Program-made: the position numbers and the translations under genes
Notes under the pieces: model-generated
The model's input: the letters and a program-made list of their open reading frames with translations, nothing else
The model's database searches: none
Told to the model about the DNA's origin: nothing
Shown: positions 41,512 through 51,253 of the stretch, one piece after another
Layout of the letters: each line of letters opens with the position of its first letter
How positions within the stretch are numbered: the stretch's first letter is position 1
NCBI GenBank assembly: GCA_963842455.1
Contig: CAWJHE010000017.1
Coordinates: 682,001-746,000 of the forward strand
Origin: CAWJHE01 sp963842455
GTDB lineage: Bacteria; Chloroflexota; Anaerolineae; Anaerolineales; UBA4823
DNA length: 64,000 nucleotides
Reading direction: 5' to 3'

Positions 41512-44271
41512 TTACGACACCTTACTCAGTTTCACAGCAGCGGTAATTTCAATCCCACCACCCACTGGGTCAAACTCGCCATCACTCGCACTGAGTAACT
41601 GGTTGTAATTAAACCCTTCTCGTGCCTTTGAACCCAAAAACATAGCTTTGCGTCCAAAATTCCCGGGGAATCCCAAAGCTTTCGGATGGATCAACTGGGT
41701 CGTCATCACCAAGCCTTCCAACACACCTCCATACTGAGATTCGACCTTTACCCTGTCACCATCTTGAATACCCAGTTCTTTGGCTGTGCTTGCATTGATC
41801 AGGATAGAATTTAATTCTCGACTTTGGCGATTTTGGATTTCCCTAATTGGAGCCAGTTCTTCAAGGCCACCCATTCCAAAAGCTCTTGTAGCAATCTTCC
41901 AGTTCACTACATACATATTGAATTCTTCCGGAGCTTCATGCTCAGGGTGCGGAATCCATGCAGGCAAAGCCTGGAAAAATTCTAGGTACTTGCCAGTATC
42001 CCAACCTGGAACCTGAATATCTTCCTTTTCAAGGTTCTCTTTCATTACCCTACCTGTATTTAACAGGTAGGAATTGAACAGTGGGTGTCTGGTTTTTCCA
42101 TCTGGGAAGTAATAATAGTTATAGGATTGTTCTTCAGGTATCCACTCACATGTCCAGGCTGAACCATGGTCAATGAAATATTGAATACCTTTATCATCTC
42201 CAAAACGAGACTTTAAAACCCTTTCAACAATTTCTTCCCAGGTGTACTTTTCTGGCGGCACCAATTCATACGGAGAACCGTTCAACCCTAGCATCCCACT
42301 CAACATACCATTTACAGGCGGGTTTATCCCCAAGCGATTTGCCAAATCCAATAGAAGGGAATTTGCATCTCGAGTGTTATAGACCGGTTCGACAACAGGA
42401 TGCTTGAAATTCATGCCTTTCAAAGCACGTTGCCCGGCCGAAGGTCCACAAGCCTGAAACTCAAAATAGTTTAGCCTTTCCATATTGGATGCTTCCGCTA
42501 GGACCAGGTCTGCAAATTGAGTAGGCTCATCTAAGTGATATGAAATCGTTGCAATGAATGGTATCTTCTTGAAGGCAGCAATCGCTTCAGCAGCATTGAC
42601 ATTGTTGGTCAGGGGGTTAGCACCAAACACAACCATTGCTTTAGGTTTGTAGTCAATATAGTATTTTTCTGGATCTACGATTGCCCTCCACACAACAAAA
42701 GGTGTGCAATGCCTGTGAGGATAAAATTCCGCCATATCAAGATGGTTCGGAGGAAATGTGAAAGTGTTGCGGATCCATTCAGAAGTTTGCGGAACCAGTC
42801 GGGGATTGGGCTCAACCGTTCCGTCAATCCCGGGAGCCAGGAGAGGATCAAAGCTCTCCCCGGTGATCCCACCAGGAACATCAGTAGCACCGATTAAGCC
42901 ATTGATAATATTCGTCGCAAACATGACATTTGCGCCGCCTCTGTGGGCAATAGCACCGCGACCGGCGAATACAAGAGCAGGTCGATATGGGAACTTAAAG
43001 CCATTTATGTCAATGGTAGAACCGATCTGGGCTGCATCGACGAGGTCAGTGGCAATCCGCCGGATTGTTGCTGCCGGGATCTCTGTAAGCTTTTCTGCCC
43101 ACTCAGGGGTAAACTGCTTGTAATGCTCTTTAATTGCATCAAAAGCTGTCCTAACATCCTGTTCATTAAATTTAAAGCTACCGGAGAGAGCGGCCGCTCC
43201 TAATGAAGGATCACCCAAAGACCCATTGGAAACCTCAGGATCATCAAAAGGTACTGCCTGGTTTTGCAAAGTATTCCATACCAGAGGTTTTTGCGTCTCT
43301 GAATCACGGACATAATCTCCTTCAGCGCCGATTAAGTATGGCGCATTGGTGCGTACCCTTAAAAACCATTCATCATATTTATTCAATTCATGCAGAATCA
43401 CATGAGTCATTGCCATGATAAATGGCAGCTCAGTTCCAGGAATAATCGGAACCCATTCACCTCTAACCGTTTCTGGACCTGCATGTGGGTTCACCACAAC
43501 CATTTTCATGCCACGATCCAGAGCATTTTGTAAAGCCTCAGTACTCACGCCGTGTAGAACCGTCGCGCAGGATGCTTTTGCAAAGTCACCACCTGGGCTA
43601 TGTCCAATAACGACTAAATAGTTGGTGCGCGTTGGGTCGATCGAATAGGTAAAGCTTCCCAGGTTACACAATGCTCCAATATGAACGGGACATAGAGGTC
43701 CATTAGATTCAGTTTCATTCGGTGTCCCAAAGGCTGTGGGAAAAACCGGCCTTCCCATCGGCTGGTCGTCGGCCATGCTGCCAAAGCCAAGATGGAAGAT
43801 CAGACCGCGAGGATCCTCTTTTAGAATTTCCCCCAATTTTTCGGTCATCGTCTGCATAGCTTCATCCCAGGTGATTTCGACCCAACCTGGGTCAGCATCA
43901 AGACTCTTGTCTGGATTAGTTCGCTTAAGTGGTGCTTTTACTCGATATGGATTATACAAATTAAAGATGTTTGCATTTCCACGCGGGCACAGTTTCCCCT
44001 GGTTGGCAAGATGTTCCGGATCACCGGTCACTTGTACAGCCACACCATCCTTTACAGTGACCAGCATACCGCAAGCAGGACCAATACACATCTTACAGTA
44101 ACTGTGGACGATTTCACTCTTGCCCAAATCCAATCGATCTGTTTTTGCAAATGTTTTTGTATTTTTAGTATCAAATACTCTATTTCCTAAAAAGGCTAAT
44201 GCAGCAGTTGCTGTTGTAGTTTTCAAGAAATCTCTGCGACTAATGGTGGATGCGAGTGGTTTATTACTCAT
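41512..44271 (-). CDS. Tat-exported molybdopterin oxidoreductase catalytic subunit (PsrA/TtrA-like, CISM family)
   Basis: 919 residues. A twin-arginine signal (SRRDFLKTTTATAALAFLG) opens the protein. A [4Fe-4S] motif follows (CKMCIGPACGMLVTVKDG ... KLCPRGNANIFNLYNPYR). The molybdopterin domains include HLGFGSMADDQPMGRP, NYLVVIGHSPGGDFAKASC, VVNPHAGPETVRGEWVPIIPG and the C-terminal dinucleotide-binding region (LINASTAKELGIQDGDRVKVES). The Cys in KASCAT is a possible Mo ligand, but this is uncertain. It is larger than PsrA and PhsA (about 760) and closer to TtrA/arsenate reductase-like sizes. The substrate cannot be decided by reading: polysulfide, tetrathionate, arsenate/selenate and others remain open. 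It acts outside the membrane in anaerobic respiration. Confidence 0.9.
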   Translation of the reverse strand: MSNKPLASTISRRDFLKTTTATAALAFLGNRVFDTKNTKTFAKTDRLDLGKSEIVHSYCKMCIGPACGMLVTVKDGVAVQVTGDPEHLANQGKLCPRGNANIFNLYNPYRVKAPLKRTNPDKSLDADPGWVEITWDEAMQTMTEKLGEILKEDPRGLIFHLGFGSMADDQPMGRPVFPTAFGTPNETESNGPLCPVHIGALCNLGSFTYSIDPTRTNYLVVIGHSPGGDFAKASCATVLHGVSTEALQNALDRGMKMVVVNPHAGPETVRGEWVPIIPGTELPFIMAMTHVILHELNKYDEWFLRVRTNAPYLIGAEGDYVRDSETQKPLVWNTLQNQAVPFDDPEVSNGSLGDPSLGAAALSGSFKFNEQDVRTAFDAIKEHYKQFTPEWAEKLTEIPAATIRRIATDLVDAAQIGSTIDINGFKFPYRPALVFAGRGAIAHRGGANVMFATNIINGLIGATDVPGGITGESFDPLLAPGIDGTVEPNPRLVPQTSEWIRNTFTFPPNHLDMAEFYPHRHCTPFVVWRAIVDPEKYYIDYKPKAMVVFGANPLTNNVNAAEAIAAFKKIPFIATISYHLDEPTQFADLVLAEASNMERLNYFEFQACGPSAGQRALKGMNFKHPVVEPVYNTRDANSLLLDLANRLGINPPVNGMLSGMLGLNGSPYELVPPEKYTWEEIVERVLKSRFGDDKGIQYFIDHGSAWTCEWIPEEQSYNYYYFPDGKTRHPLFNSYLLNTGRVMKENLEKEDIQVPGWDTGKYLEFFQALPAWIPHPEHEAPEEFNMYVVNWKIATRAFGMGGLEELAPIREIQNRQSRELNSILINASTAKELGIQDGDRVKVESQYGGVLEGLVMTTQLIHPKALGFPGNFGRKAMFLGSKAREGFNYNQLLSASDGEFDPVGGGIEITAAVKLSKVS

Positions 44272-44293
44272 TTTGCCTCCAAATCAAACTTGG

Positions 44294-44980
44294 TTAATAA
44301 TCGTTCAGCAGGTTATCAACAAAACCTTTGGTTAATAGAAGAATACCTAAATAGAAATCGGTCTTAGCCTCCTTGATAGCTTCATCACAAAATCGAACTA
44401 CCCATTTCCCCAAATGCTTTTTTAGAAAATCTACTTCAGCTTGTTCCCAGTCTATTTCTTGATGATTCTCTCCTTTCTCAAGCGCTTCCAATTGCTGTTC
44501 ACATAAAAAACTAAGAAAACCAAACTCCAAACCTATATAATCCAAACGATGCCCTGGTTGATCTTGAGGAGATGCTCCAAAAGCGATATAGAAACGATTA
44601 ATCGATTTGATAACCTCAATCTCTTGCTGACCGCCGTGCAGATAAACTCCCTCGTATGGTGGAGGTGGGCCATAGCCGGGCTTAACACCGCGAAAAAGAC
44701 GCGTCCAATCTTTTTGCAGCTCTAATATGATTTCATCCTCATTTGCATCTGGCAAGGCTTTAACAAAACTGGCTATCTTCTCAATCCCAGTTTTTACGTT
44801 TTCATCGATGTCGTCTGTTCTTGCCTGCCAACCAAAGATTTCGGATCTGGATTTTTTTAAGTTTTGGATAAAAGTGGTGTCTGGTCTAAGATTGTAGAAA
44901 TTGGCTAACGTGCTGTAAGTTTCCGACCGCAATTTTACTTGTTCATATTGATCTTCGACACTTCCTCGAACCATTTTCAT
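44294..44980 (-). CDS. TorD/DmsD-family chaperone for the molybdoenzyme
   Basis: 228 residues from ATG 44980 (MKMVRGSVEDQYEQV), preceded by AAAGGTGG; the open frame to 45022 adds an unlikely 14 codons. It is all-helical with the family motif YGPPPPYEGVYLHGG and the region RLDYIGLEFGFLSFLCEQQLEAL. TorD-type proteins bind the Tat signal and the apo-catalytic subunit during molybdenum cofactor insertion. It is the first gene of the operon, 22 bases upstream of its presumed client, which supports the pairing. Confidence 0.9.
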   Translation of the reverse strand: MKMVRGSVEDQYEQVKLRSETYSTLANFYNLRPDTTFIQNLKKSRSEIFGWQARTDDIDENVKTGIEKIASFVKALPDANEDEIILELQKDWTRLFRGVKPGYGPPPPYEGVYLHGGQQEIEVIKSINRFYIAFGASPQDQPGHRLDYIGLEFGFLSFLCEQQLEALEKGENHQEIDWEQAEVDFLKKHLGKWVVRFCDEAIKEAKTDFYLGILLLTKGFVDNLLNDY

Positions 44981-45000
44981 GTAAACCACCTTTTTGTTGG

Positions 45001-45028
45001 TTAATAAGAATTTTCGAATCATTTACAA
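45001..45028 (-). promoter_or_regulatory. Candidate promoter of the molybdoenzyme operon
   Basis: On the minus strand TTGTAA (45028-45023) and TATTAA (45006-45001) are spaced by 16 bases, 21 bases before the chaperone ATG. The leader would be very short. No FNR box was found. Confidence 0.4.
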
Positions 45029-45066
45029 GAGAAGTCATTATTTATGGTACAGGGGATTAAACAAAA

Positions 45067-45092
45067 GTCTCCTACCCAAAAGGGTAGGAGAC
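45067..45092 (-). terminator. Intrinsic terminator of the MalT-like regulator gene
   Basis: An 11-bp perfect stem GTCTCCTACCC / GGGTAGGAGAC with an AAAA/TTTT loop begins 28 bases after the regulator stop. On the minus strand it is followed by TTTTGTTTAA. It separates the regulator from the downstream molybdoenzyme operon. Confidence 0.85.
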
Positions 45093-45119
45093 AAGGATAG
45101 TTTCAATGCTCCACAAAGA

Positions 45120-47813
45120 CTACATTAACAAATGAAACTCAGCAGCTTTAACAATCGCCTGCGTCCGGTTATGGACACCGAGTTTCAGGTAAATATTCTT
45201 CAGATGATATTTGACAGTACTCTCAGAGATCACCATGATTTCTGAAATGTCTGTATTTGAATGACCCTTTGACAACAACCCCAGGACTTCATTCTCTCGA
45301 TCTGTCAGTGGCTCCAACAGGTTTTCCCCATAGAAAAGAGTTGTGTCATTATAAGAAATTTCTGTCTGGTACTTTTGGTCATATATTAAGACTGAAAGAT
45401 GATCAAGTATGGGTTTCGATGACCATTCCGGCGGTGGGTGATGGGCCAGCTCTTCTAGCAAATCAATTATGGGTGCTCCAACATCAAGAATACTACGGAT
45501 ATATTTCTGATGGGCGCTAATCCGAACTGCCTTTTGCAGAACCCGCAATGCTGTCTGAAAATTACCGGATTGATAGTAAATCAAAGCTAACCAACTGCGA
45601 AAGCGAACGATATCTCTCAAAGATTGGTTCTGATTTACAATTTCCAAGACCTTTTCTGAAAGTTGAATGGCCTGTGAGTGCTCCTTCAAGATAACCAGGG
45701 TTCTAATTGCTGTTTCCGCTTCAAAGAGTTTATAGAATGGATAACCCTGGTCTAGATCTTGACTAGCCAGCCATCTGCGACAGTAATGCAGATATCTCTT
45801 TCGAATCGCCAGTCTGGCTTTCATGGCATCTATCCGTTCAAGAATTGGCTTTGAATACCCACTTGCTCGGGCCAGATTTTCCATATCCACGATAATTTGT
45901 TCTGTTCGGGATGCATCACGGTCAATCTGGGCTATTTCAAACAAAGAGCAATACCCATTGAGTAAATCATATGCAATAAGTGCCCTCTCCCCACCCTTGA
46001 CACCTGTTGTGAGAAAACGGCGAGCAATGGCTAGATCGTTTTTTTCGTAATTGATTCTGCCGATATCAATACAGATCCTAAAAAAAGCAGAGGCGTCATC
46101 CATATGCTCTTCTACGCCGATTTGATAAGCTTCTTGTAGTAAATGTTCTGCTTTGGTTAAATCCCCCTGGAAAAAAGATAGCTCAGCCCGGTGATGGGTG
46201 ACAATCATTTTCATAAAAGATGATTTTTGCTTTACGACCTCAAATGACGATTTTTCTAAAAGGCTATTCGCCGCCTCTAGTTGACCAGAAAGCATGCAAG
46301 CTTTTCCAAAAATGATCGGTGCCATAACATTAAACATGCTTTCGGGATCAAAATTCTCTATCCCGGTTCTTGCATATTTCAAGCCTCTTGCTACATCATA
46401 TTCTAAATTGATCGCAATTAACGCTTTCAAAGTTGCAACAGAAGCCTCATAATGTGCTTTTACCTTTTCATCAGTAATATGGCTGAAGATTGTTTCATGT
46501 TGTAGACTTTCTAAATCTGCAGATGCGATTGAAAACTGCGCCAGAGTAATATGCGCCCAAAGATGTAAAATCCATAAGGATGGGTACTCAAAGTAAATTG
46601 TGGTTGGCAAGCTATCGATCCAATTCAGAACCTGTTGAGGATCGCCCCTCCAGAATAAGTCCTTACCGATCTTTTCAAGTAGCTTTGCAGCATATTGGTA
46701 ATCCCTTGCTCTCAAGGCATATTCGACAGCCTCCTCGGTAAAACCATTTTCTTCATACCAAACACTAGCTTTTTTATTAATCTCAATCACTTTTTCAGGA
46801 TTGTTGGTGTTTGCGCGAGAAGAAAGCAATTCAGCAAATTGGTAATGATAACGAAACCATTCTTGCTGATAATCCAAAGATATTAAGAATAAACCCGAAT
46901 GATAGATTTCCTGGATTAATGACTGGCTATTTGAAATTTCCATGACCTGATTGCATAATGATGCAGAGAAACGGTCAAAGACCGAAGTCTCAAGTAGAAA
47001 TGATTGTATGTGATAAGGCTGACCTTGTAAGACCTCTTCAAATAGATACTCAATCGCAAATTGTTTGGATTTTTGCAACCCGGAAAGAAAACCTTCCGGT
47101 TTTTCTATATCGGAAAGTGAGATCGCGGCCAAGTGAAGCCCAACAATCCACCCTTCCGTGTATTTCATTAACATTTGAATATGTTTGGCTTCCAGGCTTA
47201 ATCCCGATTTGTTGTTTAAGAATTCCCTGGCTTCGTATTCAGAAAAACGCAATTCAGAATATTTAATTTCAACAAGCTGGTCTTTTGCCCTTAACCTGGC
47301 TATGGATAATGGCAATTCTTCTCTAGATAAAATGAAAAAATGAATAGATGCAGGTAAGTTATCCAATAAGTATTGAATCAATTCGTGGATCTCCACTTCA
47401 TGAATTAGATGATAATCGTCCAGGATTATTACAAGACTTTCCTGTAATTTATCTAGCAAATTCACAAAGGATGTCAGGAACAATTCATGTGGCATTCCTC
47501 TTGGAGACACGAGCCGCTCCAACAACCCTGGGGCAAATTCCTGAAAGCACCTTCTTATTGCTGTGATTAGATAGGCATAGAAGCGAGGAAAATTATTGTC
47601 TCCATGATCCAAAGAGACCCAAGCAACTGGTTTCTTAGAATTCTTTGCCCAGGATGCCGCCAGCATCGTTTTGCCATATCCTGCCGGTGTTTGGATCAGG
47701 CATAATTTCCTCTGCATTATTAAATTGATTTTTTCAATAAGAGCATAACGAGTGACAAATTCAACAGGAAGATTTGGGATATGGTATTTGGTTTGAAGCA
47801 GTAATTCAGTCAT
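45120..47813 (-). CDS. MalT/LuxR-type ATP-dependent transcriptional regulator (STAND family)
   Basis: 897 residues, close to MalT (about 900). Walker A is TPAGYGKTMLAASWAKN (about 41-57) and Walker B is LVIILDDYHLIHE (about 128-140). A helical arm and TPR-like repeats (about 350-780) follow. The C-terminal LuxR helix-turn-helix is LTDRENEVLGLLSKGHSNTDISEIM, then ESTVKYHLKNIYLKLGVHNRTQAI. Such proteins oligomerise on binding ATP and an inducer, then activate nearby promoters. It sits between addA (29 bases upstream, same strand) and the molybdoenzyme operon, which it may control. That link is inferred from position only. Confidence 0.92.
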   Translation of the reverse strand: MTELLLQTKYHIPNLPVEFVTRYALIEKINLIMQRKLCLIQTPAGYGKTMLAASWAKNSKKPVAWVSLDHGDNNFPRFYAYLITAIRRCFQEFAPGLLERLVSPRGMPHELFLTSFVNLLDKLQESLVIILDDYHLIHEVEIHELIQYLLDNLPASIHFFILSREELPLSIARLRAKDQLVEIKYSELRFSEYEAREFLNNKSGLSLEAKHIQMLMKYTEGWIVGLHLAAISLSDIEKPEGFLSGLQKSKQFAIEYLFEEVLQGQPYHIQSFLLETSVFDRFSASLCNQVMEISNSQSLIQEIYHSGLFLISLDYQQEWFRYHYQFAELLSSRANTNNPEKVIEINKKASVWYEENGFTEEAVEYALRARDYQYAAKLLEKIGKDLFWRGDPQQVLNWIDSLPTTIYFEYPSLWILHLWAHITLAQFSIASADLESLQHETIFSHITDEKVKAHYEASVATLKALIAINLEYDVARGLKYARTGIENFDPESMFNVMAPIIFGKACMLSGQLEAANSLLEKSSFEVVKQKSSFMKMIVTHHRAELSFFQGDLTKAEHLLQEAYQIGVEEHMDDASAFFRICIDIGRINYEKNDLAIARRFLTTGVKGGERALIAYDLLNGYCSLFEIAQIDRDASRTEQIIVDMENLARASGYSKPILERIDAMKARLAIRKRYLHYCRRWLASQDLDQGYPFYKLFEAETAIRTLVILKEHSQAIQLSEKVLEIVNQNQSLRDIVRFRSWLALIYYQSGNFQTALRVLQKAVRISAHQKYIRSILDVGAPIIDLLEELAHHPPPEWSSKPILDHLSVLIYDQKYQTEISYNDTTLFYGENLLEPLTDRENEVLGLLSKGHSNTDISEIMVISESTVKYHLKNIYLKLGVHNRTQAIVKAAEFHLLM

Positions 47814-47842
47814 TCTTCGTCAACCCTTTATTCGGCTACCTT

Positions 47843-50326
47843 CTACAAAAAGATCATCCAGGCTTCCCTGATCATATCATGGTCTACATTACATTCCTGC
47901 ACCCTGGGGGATAAAAAGCATAAACTCACGCCCGGCATCACCCCCAACTGCCTCTCCACCGCCTTGGCATAAACCGCCATCTGCAGCCGGTGCTCCTGTG
48001 CTCTCTCAGCCACCTTTTCCCCAGGCGTCCACTCGGTTTTCCAATCCAACACATGCCAGCTCCCTTGCGCGTCCTGGTAAAGCAGGTCGATGACGCCGTG
48101 TAAAGTGCGTCCCTGGGCTTTCAGACTAAAGGGGACCTCACGGTAGGCTTGCGAAGCAGCCTGGATGGTCTGGTACAGGGGATGCCGTTTCAAATTCGCC
48201 AGCATTCCATAGGATATACGCACAGCATGCATCAGGGTCTGCGGCTGCACGCCGGAACGCCGGGCAGCTTTTTCCAGGAATTCGAGCAACTCCTGGTCCC
48301 CATAGGACAGGCATTTCCAGTGCGCCAGGGCACGGTGCACAATTTCGCCGATTAGATACCCCGGCGCTCGATGACTCATTTTCGCATCTTTACCGGTCAA
48401 TATAGCAGGCTGCAAGTCTATGGCATCCTGCTCTCCATGCCTACCTAAAAGCCCCAGGCGAGTCACGGATACTGGTGGATAGAGCGGCTGAAGGGGCAAG
48501 GGGCGCGCCAGAGGCGGAATCGTCTGTATGCCCTGCACATTTTGAGTTGCCCCGCCTTCGACCGGACGGATCTCTTCGGGTTGATCGGGTCGCAAGATGC
48601 GCATACCAAAGGAATCACCCTGCAGCAACTCATCCTGTGGTCCATCCGCATCGATCTCATACGCCTCTAAAATCTGCTGTAACCAGCTATCCCTGTTGCC
48701 CACTTGCCCGGTCAGGATCAAGCGGTCCGCTGCCCGGGTACAGGCTACGTATAACAAGCGCTTTTCCTCAGCCTCTTCCATCAGCTGGTACAGCCATTTA
48801 CCCCAGGCGTAGCCAGCTGGTTCCTGCCATTCTCCCTGCTGATCGCGCACCTTGCAAACCACGCCAAAGACAGGGTCGTGCAGCAGGTAAGCCGATCCGC
48901 CAGGCCTTCTTTTTTGCCTGCCCAAATCCGCTGCAACCACAACTGGGAATTCCAGCCCCTTGGCGGCATGGATGGACATCAACTGGACCGCGCCGCTTTC
49001 TGGTTCACGCCCTAAAGCCTCGCCTTCACGCGCTTCGATGGCTTTCAGGTCTCGCAGCCGGCTTAAGAAAGCGGAGATGCTGGCGCCACCCCGCTCGCGT
49101 GCCAGGGAGAGAAACTTGCTAAGATTGGCTCTCTGGCGCCCATGCTCACCATCGTTCTGAGCCAGCACAATTTCATAACCCGTCAGATCCAGGGCTGTGC
49201 GCAGCAGCTGCCAGGTATCCACCCGGTCGACCAGGGACCACAGCCTTTCCAGAATCGTGGCAGCCCTGGCAACCCATTCCACCTGCGCCGATGGCCGGCG
49301 GATGCGACCAGCGCGTCTTTCAAATGGATGGGGCTCGTCTGACAACTGGCCCTGCGGGGTATGCCAGCGCAGACGGTATAAAGTCTCATCGCTGAGAGAA
49401 AACAAAGGCGAGCGCAGGCTGGCAGCCAGGCTTAGATCGTCCAGCGGGTTCGCCAGGGCTGATAACAGCGATATCAGGTCCTGCACCTCCTGGCGATCGT
49501 AATACCCCCGCCCGCTGACGGTCAGGTAGGGCAGCCCGGCCTTCTTGAACTCGGCTTCATAGAGCGGGAAATTGGTTGTCGCCCGGAAAAGCACAGCTGC
49601 ATCCCGGAATTCAAAGGGGCGGTAACATTGCCCGGCTTTATCCCACACCGGGGCGGCCTCTTCTTTAAGCTGGATCAGGCGCCGGGCAATCCATTGCGCT
49701 TCCCAGATGCGCGCCTCCTCAGCGCTGATTTTTTGATCAGCAAGGTCTTTTTGTCTTAACAGCAGCATCTCCAGGGGGTTTTCCAGCTCGCCGATCGATT
49801 GGCGTTGCGCCAGCAAAGCTCCAGGACGAGCCTCGTAGTCCGCATGCCTTTTCCCTTTAGGCTGCAGCAACTTGTTAAATAAGTCGTTAGTCGCCTGCAC
49901 CAGGCTATGGTGCGTGCGGAAGGAGGTGCTTAGAGAAGCTGCATTTTCGCCGGTGAACTCCTTGATCCTGGCAGCCGTCTGGTTGAAGCCGCTCACCTGC
50001 GCCTGCCGGAAACGGTAGATGCTTTGCTTGGCGTCCCCCACCAGGAAGAGTTTGCCGGGCTGCTCGATTGGCGCCAGGGCGTAAACTATGCGCTGCTGCA
50101 CCAGGTTGGTATCCTGGAATTCGTCCACCATGAGATGCAGCATACCATCCAGGGAAGCCTGCAAGCGCTCGGGGCGCGGGTCCTGGTGCAGCAAGCGCTC
50201 GGCCAGGATTTCCAGGTCGTCAAAGTCCAGAGCTTGCTGGGCGTCCTTGATCTGGCTATAGATTTGCTCCAGCTTTTCCCACAGGGAGCGCCAGAGATGC
50301 AGATGTTGAGCAGCCGTCTCATCCAT
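47843..50326 (-). CDS. addA: AddA-type helicase/nuclease, C-terminal piece (frameshifted gene)
   Basis: 827 residues in the main frame. UvrD-family motifs are present: HLMVDEFQDTNLVQQRIVYAL (Walker B; cited in part, DEFQDTN), FLVGDAKQSIYRFRQAQ, SLSTSFRTHHSLV, SIHAAKGLEFPVVVAADL and LLYVACTRAADRLILTG. The C-terminal RecB-like nuclease has IGEIVHRALAHW, GVIDLLYQDAQGSWHVLDWKTE (Asp...Asp-x-Lys). AddAB unwinds and resects double-strand breaks up to Chi-like sites. True coding extends upstream of 50326 (VVRDAAVNLEKANVLQHIGV) through two short out-of-frame bridges to the N-terminal piece (50567-51253). Shifts lie near 50390, at the C4 run 50428-50431, and at the G3 run 50612-50614. Confidence 0.85.
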   Translation of the reverse strand: MDETAAQHLHLWRSLWEKLEQIYSQIKDAQQALDFDDLEILAERLLHQDPRPERLQASLDGMLHLMVDEFQDTNLVQQRIVYALAPIEQPGKLFLVGDAKQSIYRFRQAQVSGFNQTAARIKEFTGENAASLSTSFRTHHSLVQATNDLFNKLLQPKGKRHADYEARPGALLAQRQSIGELENPLEMLLLRQKDLADQKISAEEARIWEAQWIARRLIQLKEEAAPVWDKAGQCYRPFEFRDAAVLFRATTNFPLYEAEFKKAGLPYLTVSGRGYYDRQEVQDLISLLSALANPLDDLSLAASLRSPLFSLSDETLYRLRWHTPQGQLSDEPHPFERRAGRIRRPSAQVEWVARAATILERLWSLVDRVDTWQLLRTALDLTGYEIVLAQNDGEHGRQRANLSKFLSLARERGGASISAFLSRLRDLKAIEAREGEALGREPESGAVQLMSIHAAKGLEFPVVVAADLGRQKRRPGGSAYLLHDPVFGVVCKVRDQQGEWQEPAGYAWGKWLYQLMEEAEEKRLLYVACTRAADRLILTGQVGNRDSWLQQILEAYEIDADGPQDELLQGDSFGMRILRPDQPEEIRPVEGGATQNVQGIQTIPPLARPLPLQPLYPPVSVTRLGLLGRHGEQDAIDLQPAILTGKDAKMSHRAPGYLIGEIVHRALAHWKCLSYGDQELLEFLEKAARRSGVQPQTLMHAVRISYGMLANLKRHPLYQTIQAASQAYREVPFSLKAQGRTLHGVIDLLYQDAQGSWHVLDWKTEWTPGEKVAERAQEHRLQMAVYAKAVERQLGVMPGVSLCFLSPRVQECNVDHDMIREAWMIFL

Positions 50327-50566
50327 AACGCCAATGTGTTGCAGGACATTGGCCTTTTCCAGGTTTACAGCTGCATCACGTACAACACTGCAGTTGAGAC
50401 TTTAACTCCTCTAAGGCTTCTTTCCCACCCCAAGCTAGCTTGCTTGCCACCTTGCAAATTAATCTGCAGCCAGCAATCGGCGGCTGCCACCAGGTCGCCA
50501 TCCGCCAGGCACTGGCAGCCCTGCTTCGCAAGCTGCACGCTTCCCGACAGCTTATCTTCTGGGTCC

Positions 50567-51253
50567 CTAATGTGGGTATAAGGCAATTGTTCCAGGGCAA
50601 AGGCAAGCTCCGGGTTTGCTCTCCAACAATTCATCCCAAATCGATTGGCGCATCGCTTCAAACCCGGCCTGCCAGTCTGCCAGCAGGGTTTCAGGGTTCG
50701 CCAGATTGTCAAAGATGGCATACAGCGTACCACGCATAGCGAGCATCTGCGCCATCTGGGAGCGCAAATCCATTACTCGCAGAGAAGCCAGCAATTCCAG
50801 GGCCGGGTGATTTTCCTGCTGCAATGTCCGGATGGTCTCCTCAATGGCTTGTTCTTTGACAATACCAGCTTCTTGCTCGTCCAGGACCTGGAAATAGGGG
50901 TCCAGACCAAGCGCAATGGCGTTCTCCCTCAGCATGCGAGCACACAGGCTGTGGATCGTCCCGACCTGTAACCGATCCAGATCCAACCAGTGTTTCGACC
51001 AGACAGGATGGTCAGGTTCCTGCCTGTAGCGGGTTTCAATTTCCCTGCGCAAGCGCGTGCGCATTTCCCGCGCCGCCTTTTCGGTAAAGGTAATCGCCGT
51101 GATACTCTCCAGGTCCCAGCCCGGGTTAGTCGACAGTAAATGCAGAAAGCGCTGGACCAATACCCAGGTCTTCCCAGTGCCTGCGCCGGCTTCCACCAAC
51201 AGGGCGCGTCCCTGGGTTTGGATGGCAATTTTTTGTTCAGAGGTTGGGTTCAT
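50567..51253 (-). CDS. addA: AddA-type helicase/nuclease, N-terminal piece (frameshifted gene)
   Basis: The true start is ATG 51253 (MNPTSEQKIAIQTQGRALLV), which overlaps the addB stop as ATGA. Q-motif PTSEQKIAI, Walker A VEAGAGTGKTWVLVQR and motif Ia AITFTEKAAREMRTRLR are present, then GTIHSLCARMLREN. The frame leaves the protein at 50612-50614. With one base removed from that G3 run it reads SKPELAFALEQLPYTHIRD, carried by another frame to about 50430. The last 15 printed residues are out of frame. Rejoined with 47843-50326 the protein would have about 1,135 residues, normal for AddA. Confidence 0.82.
   Translation of the reverse strand: MNPTSEQKIAIQTQGRALLVEAGAGTGKTWVLVQRFLHLLSTNPGWDLESITAITFTEKAAREMRTRLRREIETRYRQEPDHPVWSKHWLDLDRLQVGTIHSLCARMLRENAIALGLDPYFQVLDEQEAGIVKEQAIEETIRTLQQENHPALELLASLRVMDLRSQMAQMLAMRGTLYAIFDNLANPETLLADWQAGFEAMRQSIWDELLESKPGACLCPGTIALYPH

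Noticed and set aside
48475..49122. 215-codon open frame on the plus strand
   Set aside because: It is antisense to the AddA C-terminal piece; Pro/Arg-rich shadow.
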